Source of the DNA: Phytophthora vignae f. sp. vignae
Lineage: Eukaryota; Oomycota; Peronosporomycetes; Peronosporales; Peronosporaceae
Assembly (NCBI GenBank): GCA_016169955.1
Contig: JABJUM010000028.1
Coordinates: 434,001 to 498,000 of the forward strand
Direction: 5' to 3'
Length of the DNA: 64,000 nt
Part shown: piece by piece, positions 31,709-40,631 of the stretch
Layout: every line of letters starts with the position of its first letter
How positions within the stretch are numbered: position 1 is the stretch's first letter
The notes under the pieces: generated by a model
Told to the model about the DNA's origin: nothing
The model's input: the letters and a program-made list of their open reading frames with translations, nothing else
Database searches by the model: none
Made by a program: the position numbers and the translations under genes

Positions 31709-32780
31709 CTTGAACATTCGCTGTCGAATACTCGGCGATTTGACAAGTGACAGTGTTGATAATGATCACAGCTTGAATGCTCTATCCGCACAAGCGGCCA
31801 GGCGACACTGAATAGGGTGTGCAGTTTGCACGAAATAATCCTCATAAGACTTCGGTACATGTATGGGCACACAAACAATAAGATGAAATGTCATGGGTGC
31901 TCAGCTGATGAGTGGGAAGGCGTTCCAATGCAATGGTTCTGATACTGGGGTCGTAGAGTCTAGCCTAGTGTAATTGGGCTACGCGAAACATGCAATGCAT
32001 TACTGGGGTTGAAAAAAAATAATACAAAAACAATTATTACTGTCTTGCTATAGGGATCGGAAAATAAAAATGTTGTAATGGTCCACTATTTATTGACAAA
32101 TACTGTTCAGGCTAGGCACCATAAGCTATGTCCTACTGAACACTTCTGAAAGCCTTAATAGCACTTCGCTGGCCATTAGATCTCATTCCATCTTCAGCAG
32201 GTTTTTCGGCGCTCATCACGTTTCGATTAAAGTCGAGAGGTCGATGGTGCTCAACAGCCCAATTGAAGTATACCCAAACTTGCTCGTTTATTGAGCTATT
32301 GCTTGATCTGCGTTTCTGTTTTCCTTAGAGCCAAGTTATGGTACGAGCATGTATACGTTATAAATCTGAACAGATACTGCGACTTATACGTGCGAATAAT
32401 TTCGTATGCGTAGGAGGGGACGGACTTCAGAGCTGCAGCGAATCCCTGTCTTAGTGCGGCACGTACGTCGGAGATAATTTATTGGGCTTAAGCGACAGAC
32501 GTAATGAACAGAGCTGGAAAAACCTGATGAGTTTTGTTAACCCAGACCACGTCCGTTGTCATACGCACTCCAATGTATCAGCCTCTTCAGCGGATAAGGT
32601 GTTCGGTAGTACTACTAAGAAGATTGTGGAAGAGTTCGTTCTCTACAGTTTTCAATGCCCGAATGAACCACCTGACGACGACGATGTTGAAAAAGAAAAA
32701 CCACAAATTCACATTGAGCTAACGATAGGATACTACCGATGGAACACTTACTAGACCCGCCTAGTTCACCTACAGTTCAC
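31709..32780. other. AT-rich gap where unit 1 lacks the elicitin E gene
   Basis: The left part (to about 31935) is alignable to 35406-35645 of the second duplicate, including TGATGAGTGGGAAGGCGTTC. After that similarity stops, and no counterpart of the elicitin gene at 35791-36258 is found. A 90-codon frame at 32482-32754 and a protein-like stretch on the minus strand near 32165-32290 are unrecognised and could be transposon remnants. Confidence 0.5.
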
Positions 32781-33317
32781 CTAAAGCAGCATGGCACCCG
32801 CCGCTAGCAGCAAAGTTGACACGAATCCTACAGTCAGAGTTGCCGCACTGCTTGAACCCGCGGTACTTCCTCCGACGACCTTGTCACTGTTCGAGCCTGA
32901 GTCGTCGCCAACGGTAGCCGCGCCGGAAGACTTCATCGACCCTGACGATCCTGCATCAGTGGAGCCTGTTGACGTCGATGAACCACTTCCGCCGCACGCA
33001 GCCGTCACTCGGTCGACCACATCCGTCAGCACGGACACGCTTGAGCCTGGAATGGTGCAGTCAACGTATCCCATGGCGGCTCCCATTGCGACAACGTCGT
33101 TCATGAGCCCGAGGCACGCAGTGCTCTTGCAAATCTCCGAGATCTGCGAGTCCGTTAACGACGTTATGGTGGACACGCTGACGCCCGTTTCGGTCTGACA
33201 GGTGGCCAGGTTCGTGTTGCTGGCGAGGCTCAGCAGCGCCTCCGTGGGGCAGTCCTCCGCGAGAACGGGGCTAGCGACGGCAAGGCTGAGGAGAACGATC
33301 GATGCGAACGACGGCAT
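32781..33317 (-). CDS. Elicitin-like protein B1 (GPI-anchored type)
   Basis: The single exon encodes 178 residues. The signal peptide MPSFASIVLLSLAVASPVLA is followed by a mature domain starting EDCPTEALL. Six cysteines at elicitin spacing are present (EDC, ATC, EIC-(4)-TAC, YVDC, TAAC). A Ser/Thr/Gly-rich linker (about 118-155) leads to a hydrophobic C-terminal tail (AATLTVGFVSTLLLAAGAML), as in GPI-anchored wall proteins. The conserved second Leu/Met-rich helix (ACLGLMNDVVAMG) carries an extra GAAMGYV loop compared with B2. Probable roles are sterol binding at the cell surface and recognition by plant receptors. It is close kin to B2 at 36803-37327. Confidence 0.9.
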   Translation of the reverse strand: MPSFASIVLLSLAVASPVLAEDCPTEALLSLASNTNLATCQTETGVSVSTITSLTDSQISEICKSTACLGLMNDVVAMGAAMGYVDCTIPGSSVSVLTDVVDRVTAACGGSGSSTSTGSTDAGSSGSMKSSGAATVGDDSGSNSDKVVGGSTAGSSSAATLTVGFVSTLLLAAGAMLL

Positions 33318-33840
33318 GTTGACTGGGATCTTTCGGGAGGAGAGAAGTCGGACCGGAGCGTGCTACCCGAGGTGAGTTAGCAATTGAAGCGCGCAGGGCG
33401 CGACTGGGCACCAGAAGCTGACCACGTGGCTGTGACCTTAGCCAAGCAAGAAACAGTAGGGGGTCAGAACGCTGTCTGTGGTTGCGTTGCGGGCGGTTGC
33501 GACGGTCACAGACGCGAGAAACTGGATGCCGGACTGTTGTCGTTGTCTCTAAACCGTAGGTAGATGTCTCTAGTCGATGGACTCCACCCCCAAGGAAGTC
33601 ACACACATAGGAAGGCGTTGGAATCGATACGTTGATTCCACCGTCCAAAAAAGTCTCAAAACGCTTATTGCTCAATGATTTCATGGTTCCTTCAAGCGCT
33701 TTGTTTATCAGTTCTCCTTCGTGAGTTGAACAAGGAGAAGACGCGTAGGAACACACCAGCTGCTGAGTGCTGCTGTATGGAGCATGGCGACCAAGACGGT
33801 ACTGTAGTCGCTGGTAAAAATGCAGGTGGCGATCTTGTAC
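33318..33840. other. Duplicated intergenic segment
   Basis: Non-coding, but clearly alignable to 37328-37931 upstream of elicitin B2. For example, AGCGCTTTGTTTATCAGTTC occurs in both. This shows that the duplication includes the promoter of gene B. Confidence 0.7.
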
Positions 33841-33971
33841 TCAGGCAAAGGCAGCTGCAACTGCGAGGACGACCGATCCGAGATCAATCCAGCGGACGAC
33901 GTTTTCGAGGCACTCGGAGCCTGGGTGCTGGTGGTCGAGTTGCTGTTGGGTTGCCTTCAAACCCCGTGGTC
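33841..33971 (-). pseudogene. 3' remnant of elicitin-like gene C
   Basis: About 130 bp match the C-terminal coding end of gene C2 (37932-38060): the stop region, Ala-rich hydrophobic tail and Ser-rich linker are recognisable on the minus strand (AGGCAAAGGCAGCTGCAAC in both). The rest of the gene, including the elicitin domain and signal peptide, is gone. Beyond 33971 the sequence is unrelated. It is a truncated pseudogene at the right edge of the first duplicated unit. Confidence 0.8.
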
Positions 33972-34084
33972 AGCGTTGCGTCAGTTTACATCGAATTTAA
34001 TCGTCAGTGACGGCAATACGTCATTCTGCCCAGTGTAACATCAGGCCTCACCCTTCAAGGAGAGATGATTGAATGCCCCAGCGG

Positions 34085-34632
34085 ATCCATCCTCCAGACG
34101 TCTTTTGGCGAATACTCTCATTGAGAGGACGGCAATCCTTTCGTCGCTAAAGGTACATGTACCAATACCGATAGTTCCTCCTCCGATGTCGAGAGAATCT
34201 TCTACCCAGTAGCTGCAAGCGACACCTGCGACTGCGTCACGTTTCCCGACACTACCGACTACGAGTCGCGAGCTGCTCCGCGGACGCGTATTGGTCCACT
34301 TATCAGCTCCAGTACTCGGATGGATCCTACTTCGACATTACTTTCTATCCAAGCGATGTGTACGCAGAGTGCACGTATCCGAAGAGAACGAGCATTTCCT
34401 CTGTGAAATCGACTTGACCGACGACGCGGGCGAAGACGCCACCAAGAAAGAAGCCAACGAGCCCGACACGACCGATCCTGACGCCGAAGACGAAGATGAC
34501 TCGAAGAAAGCGGCGTCTCTGCGTCAGGAGAGCGCCGACGAATCTAAGACCCGCATCCACTTGTCGGTGCACCGACTGTTAACTTTCGTTCTGGAGGCGG
34601 TGCTCGCCCTTCAGGCCCCGTTCGTGGGCTGA
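34085..34632 (+). pseudogene. Broken unknown Cys-containing protein gene, copy 2
   Basis: Protein-like sequence can be followed through several frames. It runs IECPSGSILQTSFGEYSH then a stop, resumes with SDTCDCVTFPDTTDYESR, shifts to LQYSDGSYFDITFYPSDVYA, and shifts again into NEHFLCEIDLTD with an acidic/Lys tail to the stop at 34632. At least one stop and two frameshifts break it. The cysteine pattern suggests a secreted protein, and I do not recognise the family. It is the fuller partner of the fragment at 30977-31116 and begins the second duplicated unit. Confidence 0.65.
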
Positions 34633-34924
34633 TCGAAAACGCGCGATCTGGTTGCTGCTGAGCACGTGACGTTGCTGCGTGTCTTCTCCCTTTTCACTTG
34701 TGTACTCATTGAATGAAGAATGAGTCTCATTCTTTTAACAGGAAACTTCGTTATTAATATGGCTAAATACATTGATGCTCCGTCAAACGCGGCTTATGTT
34801 GCGTCAACTCTTTGCATTGCACGCACTCAAACCGCATTATCAATAACGCTTCAAGCACATCAAAGCGAAGGACATCGAATATATATTGGACTGGTATTCA
34901 TGAAATGCCGACGGTGGGTAGTGC

Positions 34925-35405
34925 TTATGCTAGCATCATGACCATCCCCACCGTCATCATCGAAACACATCCGATGGCAACCGTTGCCGCGCTGCTTGTC
35001 GTGCTCGAACTGCCATCTCTCAGGTTGTTGCTGGTGACGGAGCCGCTGCTAGTTGACGACGAGCCCTTCGATCCACTGGCGCTGCACCTTTCGTTGAATG
35101 GGTCGATCATGTCGGACTGCAGATAAATCTCAGACTCGGGGATCCTGCAGTCGCCAAGGCCCGTCGCTGCAATGTCTTCCATCAGCGCCACGCAGGCTGA
35201 GCTCCCACAGACGGCGGCGAGCTGTTCGGGTGAGCGATCTGCAAACGTTGATAGGCTGCTGAAGCCCGCGGTCTTCGAGCATCCGGCTACGTTCTTGTTC
35301 GATGCGATGCTCATTAGCTCCGATGTGGAACATTCGTCACCCGCATTGGTATGTAACTCCTGTAAGCGTCAAGCCGATCACCACCAGGACGAAGCGTCCA
35401 GGCAT
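34925..35405 (-). pseudogene. Elicitin-like gene A2, N-terminal frameshift
   Basis: The signal peptide starts at ATG 35405 (MPGRFVLVVIGLTLTG), but as in A1 that frame ends after about 22 codons at TGA. The mature domain with six cysteines lies in the neighbouring frame. Unlike A1, the 3' end is intact: a Ser-rich linker is followed by a hydrophobic tail (AIGCVSMMTVGMVMMLA) fit for a GPI signal. The shared shift in an otherwise well-kept reading frame suggests either a recent pseudogene spread by gene conversion or an unseen intron between signal peptide and mature domain. RNA evidence would settle this. Confidence 0.7.
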
Positions 35406-35790
35406 CTTGAACGCGTCCGTTGACGAGTACTTGGCGATTTGGTAAGTGACGGCGTATTGCGTGCTCACAATAATCACAGCCTGAATGCTCTACCTATCCG
35501 CACCAGCGGGCAGGCGCAACCGAGATAGGGTGCAACTCGCATGAAATAATCTTCATAAGACTCCAGAACATGTAGGGCAAAAAAAACCATAGGGTGAATA
35601 CCCATGGCTGCTCGATTGATGAGTGGGAAGGCGTTCCAGCGCGATGGTTCTGGTTCAATACAATTCAATGGCTTGTATTTCAGCTTTCAGTGAGATTACA
35701 ACGTAAATCAGTGCACCTAACTTCAATTACGACGATCAAAAGCCGCAAATTATCAGTATGACATTCAATATATATTACATTAACTCGGCT
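35406..35790. other. Spacer between elicitin A2 and E
   Basis: No gene. The part up to about 35645 aligns with unit 1. The remainder holds an AT-rich 3' region of gene E. Confidence 0.5.
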
Positions 35791-36258
35791 TTAGATGAAG
35801 AAGACGGTCGATGTCAGCACCAGAGTGGAGATCCAACCGACGGCAGTCGTTGAAGCACCATTTGTCGAGCCTGAGCCACTGGCATCACTACCGGCAGCCA
35901 CTTCGCCAATACTTGCCGATAAATCCATTGATCCACTGCCGCTGCATACCTTGGCGAACGGGTCGAGGATGTCTGACCCCAGTCTAATTTCGGTGCCCTC
36001 AATGACGCAGTTCCCGAAGTTCATCGCCCGCATGTCGTCCATGAGCGCCATACACGCGCTGCTGTCGCAGACTGCCTTGATCTGTTCTTCTGTGAGCGCC
36101 GAGATGGCTGCGAATCCACCGAAGCCCACTTCTGACGTGCAGTCGTCCAGGTTCGAGTTGCTAGCGATCGTTAGCAGCTCATCTGTCGCGCATTGATTTC
36201 CGCTGACGAAACCGGCAAGCGCTAAACTGATCACCACAAGCGAAGACGCCGAAGACAT
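35791..36258 (-). CDS. Elicitin-like protein E
   Basis: The single exon encodes 155 residues from ATG 36258. An upstream in-frame Met at 36336 would put 26 residues before the signal peptide and is not favoured. The signal peptide is MSSASSLVVISLALAGFVSG. The mature domain has six cysteines at elicitin spacing (NQCATDELL, DDCTSEVG, KAVCDSSACMALM, GNCVIEG, AKVCSGS). A short Gly/Ser linker and a hydrophobic tail (AVGWISTLVLTSTVFFI) suggest GPI anchoring. This gene has no counterpart in the first duplicated unit. It is closer to the A copies (LTIASNSNL against MSIASNKNV) than to B. Confidence 0.9.
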   Translation of the reverse strand: MSSASSLVVISLALAGFVSGNQCATDELLTIASNSNLDDCTSEVGFGGFAAISALTEEQIKAVCDSSACMALMDDMRAMNFGNCVIEGTEIRLGSDILDPFAKVCSGSGSMDLSASIGEVAAGSDASGSGSTNGASTTAVGWISTLVLTSTVFFI

Positions 36259-36802
36259 ACGTGACGCTGCTGCTCTTGGCAAGACTTGGGGGTGTTCTGC
36301 GGTATGAAGGGCGATTCGGAGAGTGAAGAGCCTCACATCGATGCGACTGATAGCACCGACCGACTCCTCTCAGCCTGAGACTCAGGGCCCTGGCGTTCGG
36401 CAAATACATCCGGCATCAACTTTCTCACAACTCATACTAAGTAGGCCCTCAATGTGCCCCTCATGCCATCTACCCATCGTTCATCCGGTGCCTTCACCCA
36501 AGTAAACTCAGGCAACGTTTGACTCAACACAGCAGCAACACGCGGCTTCTGTTGTCGAGGAAAGTTAATCGCATGGGATGTCCACGCATGGACCAGCAGT
36601 ACAACCAGGATTATTGCAAGGCTGAGCCTTTGATCAGAGAGCAATCCTCGAGGGACAGTATAAAGCAGTGTTTTGTGAAGAGGTTTCAAAACCTTCAGAA
36701 CATCTAAACGAACGAAACATCAACACATCTAAAAGGGATGTAACAGAAATCACATTACGCTATACAGACTGCAGAACTGATCGAACACCCTTTAGATTCC
36801 AC
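36259..36802. other. Spacer between elicitin E and B2
   Basis: No credible gene. It holds the promoter of E and the 3' flank of B2. Nothing repeated was noticed. Confidence 0.45.
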
Positions 36803-37327
36803 CTACAGCAGCATCGCACCGACCGCCAGCACGAATGTCGACACGAATCCTAGCGTCACCGTCGCCGCACTGCTGGAACCCGTGGTGCTACCTCCGACGA
36901 CCTTGTCGCTGTTTGAGCCGGAGTCGTCACCCACGTTGGCACCGCCAAAAGACTTCATCGACCCGGAAGATCCTGCATCGACGGAGCCCGTCGACGTCGA
37001 CGAAGCACTACTGCCACATGCAGCGGCCACTCGGTCGAGAACGTCGGTCTGCACCGTCACGCTTGAGCCTGGAATGGTGCAGTCACCGAGATCCATGGCC
37101 GCGACATCAGCCATGAGCCCGAGGCACGCCGTGCTCTTGCAGATGGTCGAGATCTGCGAGTCCGTCAGCGACGAGATGGTCGCCACACTGACGCCCGTTT
37201 CGGTCTGGCACGAGGCCAGGTTCGTGTTGCTAGCGAGACCGAGCAGCGCCTCCGTGGGGCAGTCCTCGGCGAGGACGGGGCTGGCGAGGGCGAGGCTGAG
37301 TAGAACGATCGAGGCGAAGGACGGCAT
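36803..37327 (-). CDS. Elicitin-like protein B2 (GPI-anchored type)
   Basis: The single exon encodes 174 residues. Signal peptide MPSFASIVLLSLALASPVLA; mature start EDCPTEALLGLASNTNLASC. The six elicitin cysteines are in place (EDC, ASC, TIC-(4)-TAC, LGDC, AAAC). The linker (SSTSTGSVDAGSSGSMKSFG) and hydrophobic tail (VTLGFVSTFVLAVGAMLL) match B1. It lacks the extra loop of B1 after DVAAM. It is intact, and promoter and flanks are duplicated with B1, so both copies may be expressed. Known elicitins carry sterols and trigger plant defence; a role for this member is inferred from family membership only. Confidence 0.92.
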   Translation of the reverse strand: MPSFASIVLLSLALASPVLAEDCPTEALLGLASNTNLASCQTETGVSVATISSLTDSQISTICKSTACLGLMADVAAMDLGDCTIPGSSVTVQTDVLDRVAAACGSSASSTSTGSVDAGSSGSMKSFGGANVGDDSGSNSDKVVGGSTTGSSSAATVTLGFVSTFVLAVGAMLL

Positions 37328-37931
37328 GTTGACTGGGATCTTGGAGGGGGCTGGTCGGACCGGAGTGTGCTACTCGAGGTGAGTTGAGGAATGAAGAAGC
37401 CAATGCAGGCTGCGACTGGCGACTGGGCACCACAAGCTTGATGATGTTCGAACACATCGAGGAAGAGGGTGCGGGTGTGTTCCGGGGAACTGACCATGTG
37501 GCTGGGGCCTCAGCTAAGCGAGAAACAGTAGGGGGTCAGAACGCGTCGCTGTTTGTGGTTGTAGGTGGCGACCGTCCCACGCGCGAGAAACGAATCGCTG
37601 GACTGTTATCGTTGTCTCTAAACCGTCGGCCGTCGGTAGATGTCTCTTGTCGTGGAGCTCCATGAACAAGAGAGTCACAAGCACAGGAAGTCGTTGAGAT
37701 CTCAACGCCTTCCTAACCGTCCAAGAAAAATTCAAAACGCTTATCGGTCAATGATTTCACTCGTTCATTCAAGCGCTTTGTTTATCAGTTCACCCTTGTG
37801 AGCGAACAAGGAGAAGACGTGTAGGAGCACACCAGCTGCTGAGTGCTGCTGTATGGAGCGTACCGGTATCGAACAAGACACTGTCTTGAAGACAGTAGTC
37901 GCTGGTACCAGTGCAGGTGGCGATCTTGTAC
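37328..37931. other. Duplicated intergenic segment upstream of B2
   Basis: Alignable to 33318-33840. No gene. It ends at the stop codon of gene C2. Confidence 0.65.
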
Positions 37932-38678
37932 TTAGGCAAAGGCAGCTGCAACCGCGAGGACGACCGACCCGAGAGCAACCGAGATCGATCCAGCAGACGA
38001 CGTGGTCGAGGCACTCGGAGCCTGCGTGCTCGAAGTCGAGTTGCTGCTGGTCGCCTTCGAACCCGTGGCTGCACCCCCAGTAGAACTGCCAGCCGCAGAG
38101 CTTGTGGCCTCCTCGCTGGTTGCATTGCTGCCAGTGGAGCTTGCGACTGTGCTGCTGACAGTGTCATGCGAGTCGTGGTAGTCCTCGTCACCGGCGGCAG
38201 CTGAACCAGTAGCCGACGAAGCGACATCGTGCGAGTCCTCCATCTCGCTCGACTCCGTTGCAGCCGACGAAGACGTTGCATCGTGGGAATCCTCCATTTC
38301 CATCGAGCCCGAAGACATTTCCATCGTGGATCCGTGCTCGTGCGATCCATCAGCCTCTCGCAGAGCTCTGGTGGCGCTGCACACGGCCTTGATGGGGTCA
38401 ACGACGCTCTGGCGAAGACCTTCACCGTCGATTGAGCACTCACCGATGCCGTGCAGAGCGTCGAGGACACGTCCGCAGGACGCATCGGCACAGAACGACT
38501 CCAAGTTGGTAACGATGGTGACGACCGTAGACTCGACAGGAACCACGAAGTTGCTCGCGAGCTTGCAGCTGGAGGCATCAGCCGAGTTGGCAATCGCAGC
38601 CAGCTTGCTCACGTCGCAGTTGGCAGCGTTCGTGACTGCGAAAGCAGCGAGCAAAAGCGAGGAGATGACGGCCTTCAT
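37932..38678 (-). CDS. Long elicitin-like protein C2 with Met/His/Asp-rich linker
   Basis: The single exon encodes 248 residues from ATG 38678; an upstream in-frame start would bury the signal peptide. Signal MKAVISSLLLAAFAVTNA precedes ANCDVSKLAAIANSADASSC. Cysteines follow elicitin order (ANC, SSC, SFC-(4)-SC, GEC, AVC). After the domain a long linker contains repeated MEMSSGSMEMEDSHD, SSEMEDSHD and EDYHDSHD blocks, then a Ser/Thr/Ala-rich stalk and a hydrophobic GPI-type tail (ISVALGSVVLAVAAAFA). The stalk would hold the domain away from the wall or membrane. The Met/His/Asp pattern could bind metal, which is speculation. Unit 1 keeps only its 3' end. Confidence 0.88.
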   Translation of the reverse strand: MKAVISSLLLAAFAVTNAANCDVSKLAAIANSADASSCKLASNFVVPVESTVVTIVTNLESFCADASCGRVLDALHGIGECSIDGEGLRQSVVDPIKAVCSATRALREADGSHEHGSTMEMSSGSMEMEDSHDATSSSAATESSEMEDSHDVASSATGSAAAGDEDYHDSHDTVSSTVASSTGSNATSEEATSSAAGSSTGGAATGSKATSSNSTSSTQAPSASTTSSAGSISVALGSVVLAVAAAFA

Positions 38679-39504
38679 CTTGAAGTGGTTGGAGTGGTGT
38701 TTGGTCGGTGCTTGCGGGGGTAAATTGCACAATGACATGGTGCGAGTGTAGCGATTGAGATAGAGAGCTCTCGAAGAATTTGCCTTGGAAGCTCGGACAG
38801 ATTTCCGACCCCATTGTCTGCGTGGGTATCACAATGTAAGCCCCTAGGCACGCGTTGGTATGTGCAATCCGCTTCAGGACTCGCCCGCAATAAAATGGAG
38901 GCACGCGCCCGATGCACGCTATGGGCACGCGCTAACTTAACGCATATGATCTGTAACAAACGCTTACACACTCGGTTGGTGTGATGGCTACCAACTCAAC
39001 TGGTGAGTCATTTGTCCGATGACCGAGCACGAGCAATGTTGCATGTTGCATGGTGTTTGGTGGAAATTCCCATCCACCTTTGCGAAAGCAGGTTTTCATC
39101 CAACATTTTCTGTTCCTGTCTAGCTTATTCTGTAGAATAAGCTGGATATTCAACGCCATCAATTGAATTTAATCACGTATCGATAGGAATTCACACGCTG
39201 CCTCCGATGTGAGCATGAAGTCGACGTTGGCATAGGCGAGGAAGCGAGCAAATATCTGAGCCAGGTATTCGTGCTTACACCCTTCTATTCCCCTCCAAAC
39301 TAAATCTGTTATCTAGCGGATTCAATACCTTCATGGCTCTATTCTCTTAATCTTGAACCCAATGACTTACCTCTTCTCTTATATACCCCGTCTGTACCAA
39401 TATCGACCATCACTCCCACCACATCCATCCCCAACTCTCATCCTTGTCATTCCGCAATCGACAAGAAGACCGAAGGAAGAGGAGGCCAGCAGCAGCACGA
39501 AGCT
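38679..39504. other. Divergent promoter region, elicitin C2 / LRR gene
   Basis: Non-coding. It contains the core promoter of the LRR gene at its right end. No repeats were recognised. Confidence 0.5.
39447..39459 (+). promoter_or_regulatory. Oomycete initiator of the LRR gene
   Basis: TCATTCCGCAATC matches the oomycete Inr (TCATTYY) plus part of the flanking element, 58 nt before the ATG at 39505. Confidence 0.6.
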
Positions 39505-40326
39505 ATGGCGACTGACAAGTCCGACGTGGACGTGCTGACGTCCGTGCTGTCCGCCATGACGGTGCGTCACCACGACGAGAACCTCGTGACGCAGCGCCCC
39601 GCCGCCACGCTCAAGGAAATCCTCGAGAAGATCCGCGCCAACAAGGACCAGATCCGCGAGCTGGACCTCAAGGACATGGCGGCCAAGAAGCGCAAGCTCA
39701 AGCCCGCGGGCGGAGACCTCGTGGGCCGCGTCTTCCAGCTGAACCGCACGGTGCTGCGGCTGCTGCTGCCCGACCACGACATCGAGGACGTGGGCGCCAA
39801 GGCCATGGGCAACATGCTGCGCGCCAACAACACGCTGCAGCACTTGGACCTGCGCGGCAACGAGATCACGGCCGAGGGCGCGGCCGCCATCAGCGATGCG
39901 CTGTACGGCCACGAGTCGCTGGAGCACCTGGGGCTGTCTAGTAACAAGCTGGGAGATGCTGGCGCCAAGGCCATTGCCCAGGTGCTGCCGTACAACATCT
40001 CGTTGAAGTACCTGGGCCTCGCCAATAACGGCATTGGCGAGGAGGGCGGTAAGGCTCTGTTGGAGGCTATTCTCCAGAACAGGTCGTTGGTCATGGTGCA
40101 GCTCGTGAAGAATGACATTCCGAAGGACATCCTGGACAAGATCCGGTCGGCTCTGGTGGTGAACAAGCTCATGGAGAATAAGGCCAAGAGGGACGAGGAG
40201 AAGGAGATCAAGAAGGACGAGGAGAGGGAGAAGGAGCTTGCCAGGCTGAGAGAGGAGGTGGCTAACAACCAGGACGAAGACAGCTCCAGCGACGAAAGCG
40301 AGGATGACGAGTCCCTCTGGATTTAG
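39505..40326 (+). CDS. Leucine-rich-repeat protein with charged coiled-coil tail
   Basis: The single exon encodes 273 residues. Residues about 60-205 hold four to five ribonuclease-inhibitor-type LRRs (LQHLDLRGNEITAEGAAAIS, LEHLGLSSNKLGDAGAKAIA, LKYLGLANNGIGEEGGKALL). The last part is a Lys/Glu-rich helix and a Ser/Asp/Glu tail (SSSDESEDDESLWI). No signal peptide or membrane span is present, so it is intracellular. The LRR spacing recalls tropomodulin or RanGAP-type proteins, but neither an actin-capping nor a GAP-specific motif is evident. Codon use is strongly GC3-rich at the 5' end, as in well-expressed genes. It probably serves as a binding scaffold; partner unknown. Confidence 0.85.
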   Translation: MATDKSDVDVLTSVLSAMTVRHHDENLVTQRPAATLKEILEKIRANKDQIRELDLKDMAAKKRKLKPAGGDLVGRVFQLNRTVLRLLLPDHDIEDVGAKAMGNMLRANNTLQHLDLRGNEITAEGAAAISDALYGHESLEHLGLSSNKLGDAGAKAIAQVLPYNISLKYLGLANNGIGEEGGKALLEAILQNRSLVMVQLVKNDIPKDILDKIRSALVVNKLMENKAKRDEEKEIKKDEEREKELARLREEVANNQDEDSSSDESEDDESLWI

Positions 40327-40631
40327 AGACGAGGGTGTGGAAATGGATGAGCAACTCCTTGCAGTGAAGTGATGCCTACCGGTAGCTGAGTTGAGTATGT
40401 GCAGAGCTAAGAATGAAGTGATCTCTGATTGTATTGTGAGGTGTGGGGTGTAGCTTGCTGGACTGGGGTTCGTTCGGTGAGAGCTGTGGACATATCCGTT
40501 AGTGGGGCTTTCGTACTGTGAATCCCTACCTTGATTCGTACAATTGCAGAAGTATCGGCAGCTCCTTGGAGTTTGGTGTCATTGCACCGGTGGGCGCTTT
40601 GTAGCTGTGACCTTTCGTAGTCTGGATCTTG
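40327..40631. other. Short spacer before the OFD1 gene
   Basis: 3' region of the LRR gene and 5' region of the OFD1 gene. Nothing further is seen. Confidence 0.45.

Noticed and set aside
32482..32754. 90-codon frame as a gene
   Set aside because: No signal peptide, domain or similarity to neighbours; composition is like the surrounding non-coding DNA. It may be a transposon remnant but cannot be supported.
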